Origin: CALFVT01 sp964513675
Lineage (GTDB): Bacteria > Pseudomonadota > Alphaproteobacteria > Caulobacterales > Maricaulaceae
Length of the DNA stretch: 64,000 nucleotides
NCBI GenBank assembly: GCA_964513675.1
Contig: CAZEOD010000001.1
Coordinates: 1-64,000, forward strand
Reading direction: 5' to 3'
Below, one piece after another: positions 16,617 through 25,705 of this stretch (its first letter is position 1; each line of letters starts with the position of its first letter). The notes under the pieces were generated by a model that did not search any database, was not told the DNA's origin, and saw only the letters and a program-made list of their open reading frames with translations. Made by a program: the position numbers and the translations under genes.

Positions 16617-17402
16617 TTATTTTTTCTTCGGAGGTTGAGGCCGTGTAAAGACAAGCTCGCTGTCAGTCGAGGCGCTAGCATCCAGCTTATATCCATCAGC
16701 GTCAAAATCTTTCAGCCCCTCCGCGCGGTCGACGCGGTTTTCCATAATCCAGCGCGCCATAGAGCCTCGCGCATGTTTAGCGTAATACATGAGCGCGCGC
16801 GCTTTACCGTCTTTTACATTCAAGAACTTTGCACTCACGAGAGGGCGGCCGAGCGCCGTTTTATCAACGGCTTTGAAATATTCATTCGAGGCGAGGTTCA
16901 CGATGGTGCCGTCTTCATGCTCGGCAAGGTCGGCATTTAATTGATCCGCTAAGATCGTGCCCCAAAAATCATAAAGCGATTTTCCGCGTGTGTTTTTCAT
17001 CTTTGTTCCCATTTCGAGCCGGTAAGGCTGTATGGCGTCCAATGGGCGCAATATACCGTAAAGCCCCGAGAGGATACGGAGGTGATCTTGCGCATAGGAT
17101 AACACGTCATCATCGAGTGTTTTCGCGTCAAGGCCCCAATAGACATCACCGTCAAAGGCAAGGCCGGCCGACTTGGCGCTATTGCTTTGGTTGTCGAGGT
17201 TAAAGGCTTTAAAGCGCTCATAATTTAGGGCCGCGAGATTATCGCTAATATGCATTAGCTGTTTAAGATCATCCGCTGACTGCTGTTTGGCGATAATTGC
17301 GATTTCTTTCATATCATGGCCAAGGCGCGGCTGCGTTGCCGCGAGCTGTGTTGCAGGCGGGTCCATATTTAATTTTTTAGCAGGGGAGAGTAGTGTCAAC
17401 AT
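16617..17402 (-). CDS. yaaA: Peroxide stress protein YaaA (DUF328)
   Basis: 261-residue YaaA family protein; in E. coli it lowers intracellular free iron during peroxide stress and binds DNA. Family features visible are the N-terminal LLSPAKKLNM, LSDNLAALNYERF-like block, FDGDVYWGLDA, LSGLYGILRPLDAIQPYRLE (very characteristic), NLASNEYFKAVD and the C-terminal YAKHARGSMARWI. It converges with the SRAP gene at a 3-base gap, and a 161-base non-coding gap upstream must contain its promoter; no OxyR-type site was recognised. Confidence 0.95.
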   Translation of the reverse strand: MLTLLSPAKKLNMDPPATQLAATQPRLGHDMKEIAIIAKQQSADDLKQLMHISDNLAALNYERFKAFNLDNQSNSAKSAGLAFDGDVYWGLDAKTLDDDVLSYAQDHLRILSGLYGILRPLDAIQPYRLEMGTKMKNTRGKSLYDFWGTILADQLNADLAEHEDGTIVNLASNEYFKAVDKTALGRPLVSAKFLNVKDGKARALMYYAKHARGSMARWIMENRVDRAEGLKDFDADGYKLDASASTDSELVFTRPQPPKKK

Positions 17403-17563
17403 GGTTTTATCCTTTCCTCATAACATCTATCCGGCCCATCCGGATATGTATGCGTGGGTATTCGATAATTTAAATCTAGGGCTAACGCCGGAAAGTTCAA
17501 GCCGCTTGTTTCGATGAAGATGATTGATTTCGGCTATGATAGGATATCAACCCGCTAAGCACG

Positions 17564-18964
17564 TTAAATCATAACGCGCGGGTTCATCATATTCTTGGGG
17601 TCGAGCGCTTTTTTGATGCTTCTGAGCATATTGATTTTCGTAGAGGGCGCGCGGGCCGCAAGGTCATTTTTCTTCATAATGCCAATTCCATGCTCAGCGG
17701 AGATAGACCCTCCAAAGCTATCGACAATATCGAAAATAGTTTGTGAGACGCGATCCCATTGCGCTAAAAAATCATCGCGGTTCATGCCAATGGGCTGTGC
17801 GATATTATAATGGATATTTCCATCGCCAAAATGACCAAAGCCCACGGGGCGGCAACCGGCGATAAGCTTTTCCATAGCGGCATCGGCGGTTTCAAAAAAT
17901 TGTGGAATATCGCTTATGGGAACAGTGATGTCTTGTTTAATTGAGCCGCCCAGAAATTTTTGTCCTGCTGACATATGTTCGCGAATAGATAGCAGGGCCG
18001 CTGCTTGCGTTTCATTTTGGGCGATCACGGCGTCCAGAATAAGCCCGCGCTCCATTGCCGCGCCAAGCTTGGCCTCAGCGAGTCCCGAGCCTTGGCTTTG
18101 GCTGTTGACCTCCCAATCAATCACTGCGTACCACGGATAGGGCCGCGTGAAGGGGTTTTTGATCGCGCTGAAATTATCAATAACTGCGTGATAGCCAATG
18201 GCGGGCATGACTTCGAACATAGCGAGAGCATCGCCGCTGCGGCAATGGCCTAAAAGCTCAATCGCCTCGGCTGGATTATTCAGGGCAATCATGGCTCGCT
18301 GGACATAAGAGGGCTGGGGGAAGAGCTTTAAGCTCGCCGCAGTTATGATGCCAAGCGTGCCTTCTGCGCCAAGGAATAATCGGCTGAGATCATAACCGGT
18401 ATTATCTTTGCGAAGCGATGTTAGGCCATTATAAATTTCGCCGCTGGCGAGGACAGCTTCGACGCCGAAGACGAGATCTTTGGTGGTGCCATATTTAAGT
18501 ACATGATTGCCGCCGGCATTGGTCGAGAGCACGCCTCCGACCGTACAGCTTCCTTCTGAGGATAGGGTCAGCGGGAATTTACGCCCGGCGCTCTGCGCTG
18601 CGTCTTGCGCTTGGGTCAGAACCGCGCCGGCCTCTATGATAAGAGCATTGGTGACCGGATTAACGCTGCGGATAGCTGTCATCTTTTTAAGGGATAATAG
18701 CACTTCGCCTTGTGGGGTTTGCCCGCCGACAAGACCCGTATTGCCGCCCTGCGGGACGATTTTAAGATCATACTCGCCGCAAATCTTTACGGCGGCTGCG
18801 ACCTCTTTTGTTGATCTCGGCGTAAGCATGATCGGAGTTTGGCCGAAATATTTATCGCGCCACTCGGTTAGCTGCGGCGCAATGATATCGGCGTCTTCCG
18901 TCCAAGCGGAGGCGGGTAGACCCGATTTAAGGGCTGAAATACCGGCCGGGTTCGTAAAGCTCAT
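17564..18964 (-). CDS. FAD-linked 2-hydroxyacid oxidase/dehydrogenase (GlcD / D-2-hydroxyglutarate dehydrogenase-like)
   Basis: Flavoenzyme that oxidises a D-2-hydroxyacid to its 2-oxoacid. About 466 residues: a PCMH-type FAD-binding domain (about 35-215) with IVPQGGNTGLVGGQTPQG and SSEGSCTVGGVLSTNAGGN, and a C-terminal FAD-oxidase domain with GHFGDGNIHYN (metal/substrate histidines) and ISAEHGIGIMKKNDL. ATG 18964 is chosen because it overlaps the tsaC stop as ATGA, indicating translational coupling; the frame is also open to 18976. The precise substrate (glycolate, D-lactate or D-2-hydroxyglutarate) cannot be set from sequence. Third gene of a yceI-tsaC-oxidase unit. Confidence 0.88.
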   Translation of the reverse strand: MSFTNPAGISALKSGLPASAWTEDADIIAPQLTEWRDKYFGQTPIMLTPRSTKEVAAAVKICGEYDLKIVPQGGNTGLVGGQTPQGEVLLSLKKMTAIRSVNPVTNALIIEAGAVLTQAQDAAQSAGRKFPLTLSSEGSCTVGGVLSTNAGGNHVLKYGTTKDLVFGVEAVLASGEIYNGLTSLRKDNTGYDLSRLFLGAEGTLGIITAASLKLFPQPSYVQRAMIALNNPAEAIELLGHCRSGDALAMFEVMPAIGYHAVIDNFSAIKNPFTRPYPWYAVIDWEVNSQSQGSGLAEAKLGAAMERGLILDAVIAQNETQAAALLSIREHMSAGQKFLGGSIKQDITVPISDIPQFFETADAAMEKLIAGCRPVGFGHFGDGNIHYNIAQPIGMNRDDFLAQWDRVSQTIFDIVDSFGGSISAEHGIGIMKKNDLAARAPSTKINMLRSIKKALDPKNMMNPRVMI

Positions 18965-19608
18965 TTTATATCCCATATCAGCTTTAAGCCTGCAAAATCA
19001 TCGGGGCTTAATACGCCGCTTCGTAGCAAGCGGCATTTTCCGTCTTTGATAGCGATAATTGTAGACGCTTTGCCACCGGCAGATGGTGCGCCGCCGCCGC
19101 TGTTATCTAGGGCGGCATCTAGGGCGGCATCAACGTCATGGCTGAATATATCAAAAGCGGTTTTAAAATCTATAATATCGCTTTGGCCAGATTTATTGGC
19201 GCTGGTGAGGGCGAGATAATCTATATCTAATTTTTCATGCCATAGGGTCTGCGGGCAACGCAAGGAGAGGGAGGGGCTGCCGTCTGGGAAACGCCCTAAA
19301 AGCCGCTTATCCAGTCCAAGCCCATCTTTGGCGGGTAAGACGATTGATAAGGGCCCGGGCCAAAACCTCTCCGCAAGCTGCTGGGCCGTTTCGCTCCAGT
19401 GAACCAATGATGTCGCGGCCTTTATATCTCGAACACATATGGCAATAGGTTTGTCAAAATCACGGCCTTTAGCATGATAGAGCTTATTGACGGCGGTTTG
19501 ATTACCGGCATCCGCACCGAGGCCATAGACGGTCTCGGTTGGTAGCAAGGCGATGCCGCCGCTTAAAAGCGCGCTGTTTAAAGCCAATATATCCGTCTCT
19601 TGCGGCAT
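18961..19608 (-). CDS. tsaC: L-threonylcarbamoyladenylate synthase (Sua5/YrdC family)
   Basis: Makes threonylcarbamoyl-AMP from threonine, bicarbonate and ATP, the first step of the essential t6A37 tRNA modification. 215 residues, a YrdC domain without the Sua5 C-terminal extension. Motifs are IALLPTETVYGLGADA, KLYHAKGRDFDKPIAICV, WPGPLSIVLPAKDG and SLRCPQ; the late ASTIIAIKDGKCRLLRSG closes the fold. The start overlaps the YceI stop by one base (TAATG) and its stop overlaps the next ATG (ATGA), so three genes are coupled. An Asp/Ala-rich insertion (DAALDAALD) reflects a 12-base tandem duplication. Confidence 0.92.
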   Translation of the reverse strand: MPQETDILALNSALLSGGIALLPTETVYGLGADAGNQTAVNKLYHAKGRDFDKPIAICVRDIKAATSLVHWSETAQQLAERFWPGPLSIVLPAKDGLGLDKRLLGRFPDGSPSLSLRCPQTLWHEKLDIDYLALTSANKSGQSDIIDFKTAFDIFSHDVDAALDAALDNSGGGAPSAGGKASTIIAIKDGKCRLLRSGVLSPDDFAGLKLIWDIK

Positions 19609-20225
19609 TATTGGGCTTCGTTAAACTCGGCTTCAATGCGAAGTTTCACGTCTTTGCCAATGCCGAAATTAGATAAATAGGTCAGGCCGAACTCTGTACG
19701 GTCAAGCGTCGTGACGGCCGAAAACCCTAATGTATCGCCGGGATGTCCAAAGGATTTTCCCGCGCCGTTAAAGGTGACGTCGAGCGTGACAGGCTTCGTG
19801 ACACCGCGAAAGGTAAGATCACCCGTCACACTGCCCGTGGCCGCGCCCAGCGCTTTGATGTCCGTTGCAATAAAGCGAATTTCGGGGTGGGTATTCGCGT
19901 CAAAATATCGGCTATCTGTTGCAATCGTATTATCAAAATCGGGTAAGCCTGTGCTAACGCTTTTCGGGTCAATCCGAATGTCAACTTGGCTGGCGGATGG
20001 TGTATTCGGGTCAAAGCTGAGCGTGCCCTCAATCCTGTCAAACCGCGCTTGGTAATTTGTTAAACCCGCGTGGCTAAGTGACCAAATCACGCTGGCATGC
20101 GTGGGGTCGAGGACGTAATTTCCAGCTTTTAGGTCGGCAGAAATTGTACTGGGCGGTGTGTAACAGGCGGTTAGGCCGATCACAGCGGCGCTCGTGAGGA
20201 CGAGCCGTGAGGATAATGTTTTCAT
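19608..20225 (-). CDS. YceI-family lipoprotein (second copy)
   Basis: 205 residues from ATG 20225 (chosen because it begins a lipoprotein signal; the frame is open to 20261). Lipobox GLTAC gives acylated Cys21. The YceI domain fills the rest: YVLDPTHASVIWSLSHAGLT, the FSGRF-like YQARFDRIEGTLSFDP, DPKSVSTGLPDFDNTIATD, FRGVTKPVTLDVTFNG and the C-terminal LDRTEFGLTYLSNFGIG. It lacks the long linker of the copy at 2970-3698, so the two are diverged paralogs. It is the first gene of the coupled yceI-tsaC-oxidase unit and divergent from lepB over 90 bases. Confidence 0.9.
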   Translation of the reverse strand: MKTLSSRLVLTSAAVIGLTACYTPPSTISADLKAGNYVLDPTHASVIWSLSHAGLTNYQARFDRIEGTLSFDPNTPSASQVDIRIDPKSVSTGLPDFDNTIATDSRYFDANTHPEIRFIATDIKALGAATGSVTGDLTFRGVTKPVTLDVTFNGAGKSFGHPGDTLGFSAVTTLDRTEFGLTYLSNFGIGKDVKLRIEAEFNEAQ

Positions 20226-20315
20226 GATATAACATATAAGTAAGGTCAAGCGCACTTGCAAAGGCGTAGAATATCAATATGTCACATAAAATAGATTTTT
20301 ATTTATGGACTTCAT

Positions 20316-21101
20316 ATGACGGATGATAGCTCAAAGACATTACTTTCGGATAAAGACACCGATCCAGCCACGCTTTCTTTCAAAGAGCGTGTTCTCAGCG
20401 AGGTGAAATTCTTTGCCGGATTATTCGTCTTTATTTTTATATTTTTCTCGACGGTTTGGGGGCATTATAAAATCCCAAGTGAGAGCATGCTGCCAACCCT
20501 TGAGGTCGGAGATCATGTCTATGTGTCAAAATTCACCTATGGCTATTCACGCCATTCTTTGCCTTTTGGGGCGCATAAGCTCCCCATTGCAGATGGAAAA
20601 CAGATATTCTCGCGGCTGCCAAAGCGTGGGGATGTGGTTGTCTTTCGTAACCCCGTCAGCAATATTATCATGATTAAGCGGGCCGTTGGCTTGCCGGGTG
20701 ACACAGTTGAGACCCGCGCGGGACGACTTTTTATTAACAATAAGATGATTGAGCGCGAAGACATAGATAAATTTCGCTATCGTGAGCACCGCGGAAGCGA
20801 AGCGGTTGTCACGCAATATCAAGAGCAGTTGCCGGGTGAAAAAAACACCCATTCCATCTATGAGATGCGTGATAATGGCATTCAAGATGATCGCGGCCCG
20901 TTCACAGTTCAGGCGGGTCATGTGTTCTTCATGGGCGATAACCGCGATAATTCTGTTGACAGCCGGGCCACAAATGGCCCCGGTATGGTCCCTATTGACC
21001 ATTTGATTGGCCGTGCGGACTTAATGATGTTCTCTTTCAAAAAATGCGAAAAAGAGCCTAATTTCCGCTGCCCACCAACACGTTTCTTAAAGGCCCTTTA
21101 A
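20316..21101 (+). CDS. lepB: Signal peptidase I
   Basis: Inner-membrane serine protease that removes signal peptides from exported proteins. 261 residues with one clear membrane anchor (about 32-49), catalytic Ser57 in PSESMLPTLEVGDHV, general base Lys120 in IIMIKRAVGLPGD, and the conserved FFMGDNRDNSVDSR box. The catalytic domain is on the periplasmic side. First gene of a plus-strand run that continues with a histidine phosphatase, xseB, ispA, dxs and tlyA. Confidence 0.96.
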   Translation: MTDDSSKTLLSDKDTDPATLSFKERVLSEVKFFAGLFVFIFIFFSTVWGHYKIPSESMLPTLEVGDHVYVSKFTYGYSRHSLPFGAHKLPIADGKQIFSRLPKRGDVVVFRNPVSNIIMIKRAVGLPGDTVETRAGRLFINNKMIEREDIDKFRYREHRGSEAVVTQYQEQLPGEKNTHSIYEMRDNGIQDDRGPFTVQAGHVFFMGDNRDNSVDSRATNGPGMVPIDHLIGRADLMMFSFKKCEKEPNFRCPPTRFLKAL

Positions 21102-21149
21102 AGCCGAAAATAGACTCGACTTTTTCTTGGTTTTGGTATCAAAGACGCT

Positions 21150-21737
21150 ATGGCCCGCGAAGTCTTGATTATATGCCGACATGGTAAACCGGCCTTGTCA
21201 AAAAAAGTCCGTCTGAATTGGCTTGGCTATAAAGACTGGTGGAAAAAATATGATGAGGGTGGTTTGGATGACAAACAGAAAATCCCGAAACGTGTAACAA
21301 AGCTCGCGCAAGACGCCGATGTTGTGATTTCAAGTACATTATTGCGCGCTGTGGAATCGGCGACTCTTGCGGCTGGGCGCGCGCCGGATGAGCAATGGGA
21401 TGAGTTAATCGAAGCCGCGCTTCCGCCGCCAAATTTTGGCTGGTTTATGACGGGCCCGCGCCGTTGGGGAACGATTGCCCGTATAAGTTGGTGGCTTGGG
21501 TTTTCAGGCGGGGAAGAAACGCGCCGCGAGGCCGAGGCCCGCGCAGAATTGACGGCTGATAAACTGACCGAAGTGGCATCGGACGGTAAGCTTGTTTTTG
21601 TCGCGGCCCATGGGTGGTATAACCGCATGTTAAAACAACCCTTGCGGCGGCGGGGCTGGACACTTGTTGCCAGCTTTGGCGATAGACATTGGTGTCATCG
21701 GCGTTATGAACGTTTAAGTGATAAATTAAACCGTTGA
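21150..21737 (+). CDS. Histidine phosphatase superfamily protein
   Basis: 195-residue phosphoglycerate-mutase-like fold. The catalytic RHG motif is present in LIICRHGKPALS near the N-terminus, an Arg in SSTLLRAVESA, and the second catalytic histidine in FVAAHGWYNRML near residue 152. Unlike classic PGM enzymes it is short and its middle region is Trp-rich (DWWKKYDEGG, ISWWLGFSGG). The substrate is unknown; members include phosphoprotein, sugar and lipid phosphatases. It lies 48 bases after lepB and 34 before xseB. Confidence 0.82.
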   Translation: MAREVLIICRHGKPALSKKVRLNWLGYKDWWKKYDEGGLDDKQKIPKRVTKLAQDADVVISSTLLRAVESATLAAGRAPDEQWDELIEAALPPPNFGWFMTGPRRWGTIARISWWLGFSGGEETRREAEARAELTADKLTEVASDGKLVFVAAHGWYNRMLKQPLRRRGWTLVASFGDRHWCHRRYERLSDKLNR

Positions 21738-21771
21738 TTCGACCCTTGATCCAGACTTTGATGAGGACAAA

Positions 21772-22011
21772 ATGAGCCAAGACGACGTTAAAAACCTAAG
21801 TTTTGAACAAGCGATTAAAGAGCTTGAAACTATTGTTGAAAAATTAGAGCGTGGTGATGCGCCGCTTGAAGAAAGCATCACAATTTATCAGCGCGGTGCG
21901 GCGCTGAAAGCCCATTGCGAGGGGCAGCTTAAAGCGGCGCAGCTTAAGGTCGAGAAAATTGTACTGAAAAGCTCCGGTGAAGCTGCCGTTGAACCGTTTG
22001 ACGCTGAATAA
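21772..22011 (+). CDS. xseB: Exodeoxyribonuclease VII small subunit
   Basis: 79 residues, normal for XseB, which binds the XseA catalytic subunit for degradation of single-stranded DNA. The family pattern is plain: LSFEQAIKELETIVEKLERG followed by PLEESITIYQRGAALKAHCE. xseA is not in the window. The xseB-ispA-dxs-tlyA order is a familiar alphaproteobacterial arrangement, which supports the call. Confidence 0.95.
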   Translation: MSQDDVKNLSFEQAIKELETIVEKLERGDAPLEESITIYQRGAALKAHCEGQLKAAQLKVEKIVLKSSGEAAVEPFDAE

Positions 22012-22020
22012 GCTGATTTA

Positions 22021-22917
22021 GTGCCAGAAAGTTTTAAATCCCGCCTTAAAGATATTGCTGCGCAGATGGAGACTGTGCTGGACGATGTCTTGCCTCAGCC
22101 CTTCGGACAGCAAGCCGTAGTCATGGAGGCTGCGCGCTATGCGGCGCTGGGCGGCGGTAAAAGACTGCGGCCCTTTTTATTGATCGAAACAGCGCATATG
22201 CTTGGCTATGACAGCGCGTCTGCGGGCCGCGCGATATGGCAGGTTGCGGCCGCGCTGGAATGTCTTCATGTCTATTCTCTGGTGCATGATGATCTGCCCT
22301 GTATGGATGATGATGATTTGCGCCGCGGGAAACCGACGGTTCATAAAGCCTATGATGAGGCAATTGCTGTTTTGGCAGGTGACGCGCTTTTAACCCGCAG
22401 TTTTGGCATTATTGCCGATACGGATTTGCCGTCAGATATGAAAGTGACTTTGATATCAAAGCTCGCTGAGGCGGCGGGTATGATCGGTATGATTGGCGGG
22501 CAAGTCGTTGATATGACGGTGGCCGAAACCGACCGCGATGAAGCGGTCATTACAAATTTACAGAATATGAAAACTGGCGCGTTGATAAGCTACGCCGTTC
22601 AAGCTGGCGCTATAATCGCGGGAGCAACCGCGGCGCAGCGGGCGCAGCTTCAAGATTATTCAGAAGCAATTGGCCTCGCCTTTCAAATTAAAGACGATAT
22701 TTTAGACGTTGAGGGCGATGCGGCCTTAGTGGGTAAAGCTGTTGGTAAAGATGCCGATCTTGGGAAAGCCACATTTGTCTCTATTTTAGGGCTTAATGCC
22801 GCCAAATTGCGGGCGCATGACATGGGGCAATATGCCAAGGATAAATTGGTCGATTTTGGTGCGGAAGCTGTTATATTAAGCCTGACTGTTGATTTTATCC
22901 TTAATCGGCAGCTTTAG
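22021..22917 (+). CDS. ispA: Farnesyl/geranyl diphosphate synthase (short-chain polyprenyl synthetase)
   Basis: Condenses isopentenyl diphosphate with allylic diphosphates to make farnesyl-PP for quinones, carotenoids and undecaprenyl-PP. 298 residues starting with GTG, 9 bases after xseB. First aspartate-rich motif LVHDDLPCMDDDDLRRGKPT and second FQIKDDILDVEGD coordinate Mg and diphosphate; GGKRLRPFL is the basic IPP-binding motif. The residues before the first DDxxD and the length fit a C15 synthase. It is followed by dxs, the entry enzyme of the same isoprenoid pathway. Confidence 0.95.
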   Translation: MPESFKSRLKDIAAQMETVLDDVLPQPFGQQAVVMEAARYAALGGGKRLRPFLLIETAHMLGYDSASAGRAIWQVAAALECLHVYSLVHDDLPCMDDDDLRRGKPTVHKAYDEAIAVLAGDALLTRSFGIIADTDLPSDMKVTLISKLAEAAGMIGMIGGQVVDMTVAETDRDEAVITNLQNMKTGALISYAVQAGAIIAGATAAQRAQLQDYSEAIGLAFQIKDDILDVEGDAALVGKAVGKDADLGKATFVSILGLNAAKLRAHDMGQYAKDKLVDFGAEAVILSLTVDFILNRQL

Positions 22918-22955
22918 GGCGCGGTAATACAGGGTCACAGGATAAAGAGTTAATT

Positions 22956-24866
22956 ATGGTCAACACACCGATTCTGGATACAGTTATCTTTCCGGCAGAT
23001 ATGCGTGATTTTTCGCGAGATCAAGTCAAGCAACTCGCGAATGAGTTGCGGGCAGAAGTGATTGATGCTGTGTCTGTCACGGGCGGTCATCTGGGCGCGG
23101 GATTGGGCGTTGTGGAACTTACTGTGGCGATCCATCATGTGTTTAATACGCCTGATGACAAGCTGATATGGGATGTCGGTCATCAATGCTATCCGCATAA
23201 GGTTTTAACGGGCCGCAGAGACCGTATTCGCACGCTTCGTAAGGGCGGCGGCTTGTCTGGTTTCACGAAACGTGCAGAGAGCGAATATGACCCTTTTGGC
23301 GCGGCTCATAGCTCAACTTCAATATCTGCCGGCATGGGCTTTGCGACTGCGCGTGATTTAGCCGGCCGCGATAATCATGTGATTTCCGTGATTGGCGATG
23401 GCTCGATTACGGCGGGTATGGCCTATGAGGCGATGAATAACGCCGGCGCGACGGATAGCCGCCAAATCGTCATTTTAAATGATAATGATATGTCCATTGC
23501 ACCGCCCGTTGGCGCGATGAGCCATTTGCTATCCCGCACGGTGAGTAGCTCTGGCTATCAAGCCCTGCGCGGCGTGGCCAAAGCGGTCGTAAAAGATGCG
23601 CCGCGTCCGATCAAATCTACCGCTCGAAAGGCCGAAGAATATACGCGCGGTATGTTTATGGGCGGCACATGGTTTGAAGAATTGGGCTTTTATTATGTTG
23701 GCCCCGTTGACGGGCATGATTTGGATGCCCTGATTCCTGTGCTGGAAAATGTCAAAAATATGAAGGACGGCCCTGTCCTCATTCATGTTGTGACGCAAAA
23801 GGGTAAGGGCTATGCGCCCGCCGAAGAATCTGCGGATAAATATCACGGCGTATCGAAATTTAACGTCATTACCGGCGAGCAAAAGAAATCTATTCCGAAT
23901 GCGCCGAGCTATACGAAGGTATTTTCTGACGCGCTGATTGCTGAGGCTGAAAAAGACGAAAAAGTTGTTGGTATTACGGCAGCGATGCCGGGGGGGACGG
24001 GCCTTAAGGCTTTTGGTGAGCGTTTCCCTAAGCGTATGTTTGACGTGGGTATCGCCGAGCAACATGCGGTGACCTTTGCGGCAGGTATGGCGGCGGACGG
24101 TTTTAAACCTTTCTGCGCGATTTACTCGACCTTCCTTCAGCGCGGTTATGACCAAGTTGTGCATGATGTCGCGATACAAGGCTTGCCTGTGCGTTTTGCC
24201 ATGGACCGGGCTGGTTTAGTCGGCGCAGACGGCCCAACCCACGCAGGGTCTTTTGATATTGGTTATTTAGGGATGCTTCCGGGATTTGTTCTTATGGCGG
24301 CTGCGGACGAATCTGATTTGACGCGCATGGTCGCAACAGCGAGCGCTTATGACGCGGGACCGATTGGTTTTCGTTATGCGCGCGGTGAGTCGACTGGCAT
24401 GGCTATCCCTAAAGAGGCGAAGCCGCTGGAAATTGGTAAAGGCCGGATTGTTAAAGAGGGCAGCCGTGTTGCGATTTTATCTTATGGTACGCGCCTTGGT
24501 GAAGCGCTTATGGCGGCGAGCGATCTTGACCGTCTTGGCCTGTCGACAACCGTTGCAGATGCCCGTTTCGCTAAGCCGCTGGATATGGAACTAATTAAAG
24601 ATTTGGCCGATAATCATGAAGTCCTGATTACGATTGAAGAAGGTTCTATCGGCGGCTTCGGCGCGTTTACCCTGCAAGCACTTGCGAAAATAGGGAGTTT
24701 GGATAGCGGGCTTAAAATCCGCACACTGACACTCCCCGATATTTTCATTGACCAAGATACACCGGAAAAAATGTATGCGCAGGCGGGGCTGGATTCGAAA
24801 GCTATCGTTGAAACCGTGTTCCAAGTTCTAGGCCGTGACATGGCTTCGCAAATGAACAGGGCCTAA
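22956..24866 (+). CDS. dxs: 1-deoxy-D-xylulose-5-phosphate synthase
   Basis: Thiamine-diphosphate enzyme that joins pyruvate and glyceraldehyde-3-phosphate, the first and often rate-limiting step of the MEP isoprenoid pathway. 636 residues. Features include GGHLGAGLGVVELTVAIHHV, WDVGHQCYPHKVLTGR, the ThDP-binding VIGDGSITAGMAYEAMNNAG with LNDNDMSI, the pyrimidine-domain FDVGIAEQHAVTFAAGMA (catalytic Glu) and DRAGLVGADGPTHAG. Co-oriented with ispA (38-base gap) and tlyA (15-base gap). Confidence 0.97.
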   Translation: MVNTPILDTVIFPADMRDFSRDQVKQLANELRAEVIDAVSVTGGHLGAGLGVVELTVAIHHVFNTPDDKLIWDVGHQCYPHKVLTGRRDRIRTLRKGGGLSGFTKRAESEYDPFGAAHSSTSISAGMGFATARDLAGRDNHVISVIGDGSITAGMAYEAMNNAGATDSRQIVILNDNDMSIAPPVGAMSHLLSRTVSSSGYQALRGVAKAVVKDAPRPIKSTARKAEEYTRGMFMGGTWFEELGFYYVGPVDGHDLDALIPVLENVKNMKDGPVLIHVVTQKGKGYAPAEESADKYHGVSKFNVITGEQKKSIPNAPSYTKVFSDALIAEAEKDEKVVGITAAMPGGTGLKAFGERFPKRMFDVGIAEQHAVTFAAGMAADGFKPFCAIYSTFLQRGYDQVVHDVAIQGLPVRFAMDRAGLVGADGPTHAGSFDIGYLGMLPGFVLMAAADESDLTRMVATASAYDAGPIGFRYARGESTGMAIPKEAKPLEIGKGRIVKEGSRVAILSYGTRLGEALMAASDLDRLGLSTTVADARFAKPLDMELIKDLADNHEVLITIEEGSIGGFGAFTLQALAKIGSLDSGLKIRTLTLPDIFIDQDTPEKMYAQAGLDSKAIVETVFQVLGRDMASQMNRA

Positions 24867-24881
24867 TTATTTAACCGTAAA

Positions 24882-25610
24882 ATGGCTGAGCGCGCAGATA
24901 AATTCCTCACGGCTCATGGCTATTTTGAAACGCGCACACAGGCGCAAGCCGCGATAAAAGCGGGCAAGGTTAAGGTTAATGGTGTGCGGCTTAAAAAAAT
25001 GTCGACGCCTTTAACCGAGACTGACGATATTAAGGCCGAAAAGCTTCATCCTTGGGTCTCTCGTGGGGGCCTTAAATTATGTCACGCGCTCGATGAATTT
25101 GGCGTGGAGGCAGATGGGGTCATTTGTCTTGATATTGGAGCGTCAACGGGCGGGTTTACTGATGTATTGCTCGCGCGCGGGGCATCCAAAGTTTATGCGG
25201 TCGATGTCGGACATGGGCAGCTTCATGCAAGGCTTCAAGGGGATGCGCGGATTATCTCTATGGAAAACCAAGATGCGCGCCGTTTAACCGCCTCGCAGCT
25301 AACACCGTCGCCGCGCCTGATTGTTTGTGACGCGAGCTTTATTTCTGCGCCGAAAGTTCTTGATCGGGTCTTGGATTTGGCCCCAAAAGCCGCGCGCCTG
25401 ATAACCCTAGTTAAGCCGCAATTTGAAGTCGGGAAGGGCGGCATTGGGCGCGGCGGTATTGTAAAATCGCGCGCTTTGTCTGACCGTGCACTCTCCGATG
25501 TTAGCGCCGCGATTACAGCTAAAGGCTGGCAGGTCGAGGCGACAACAAAATCACCGATAAAAGGCGGTTCTGGCAATCTTGAGTTTCTGTTATATGCGGT
25601 TAAGCTTTAA
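24882..25610 (+). CDS. tlyA: TlyA-family rRNA 2'-O-methyltransferase
   Basis: Predicted ribose methyltransferase of 16S/23S rRNA, historically called hemolysin A. 242 residues: an S4 RNA-binding domain (about 1-60, ERADKFLTAHGYFETRTQAQ) and a FtsJ/RrmJ-type SAM-dependent domain with ICLDIGASTGGFTDVLLARG (SAM loop), VYAVDVGHGQLHARL and LVKPQFEVGKGGIGRGGIV. The K-D-K-E catalytic tetrad appears to be represented by Lys in the HPWVSRGGLKL block, Asp in VCDASF, Lys in TLVKPQFE and a late Glu. Last gene of the lepB-to-tlyA run. Confidence 0.93.
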   Translation: MAERADKFLTAHGYFETRTQAQAAIKAGKVKVNGVRLKKMSTPLTETDDIKAEKLHPWVSRGGLKLCHALDEFGVEADGVICLDIGASTGGFTDVLLARGASKVYAVDVGHGQLHARLQGDARIISMENQDARRLTASQLTPSPRLIVCDASFISAPKVLDRVLDLAPKAARLITLVKPQFEVGKGGIGRGGIVKSRALSDRALSDVSAAITAKGWQVEATTKSPIKGGSGNLEFLLYAVKL

Positions 25611-25661
25611 GATTATTCTTATCAAAGGATTTGGTTGACTGGCTGGCTTCTTGGACGCCAT

Positions 25662-25685
25662 AAAAAAGCTCCCAAAAGGGAGCTT
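25662..25685 (-). terminator. Rho-independent terminator of glycine-zipper gene A
   Basis: Perfect 8-base stem AAGCTCCC / GGGAGCTT with an AAAA loop (25666-25685). On the minus strand the hairpin is followed by a run of T, so it terminates the gene ending at 25706; on the plus strand no T-run follows, so tlyA would be terminated poorly. Confidence 0.8.
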
Positions 25686-25705
25686 AAATGAGTAGTTATT
25701 AAACT

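Noticed and set aside
17401..17517. Small plus-strand frame of 38 codons from the ATG that overlaps the yaaA start
   Set aside because: No ribosome site and no recognisable family; most of it is probably the yaaA promoter region.
19109..19132. Twelve-base direct repeat inside tsaC
   Set aside because: A single in-frame duplication encoding DAAL in a variable loop; not a mobile or regulatory element.
23529..24179. 216-residue frame antisense to dxs
   Set aside because: Lies wholly inside a well-conserved gene, His/Arg-rich shadow composition, no ribosome site or family resemblance.
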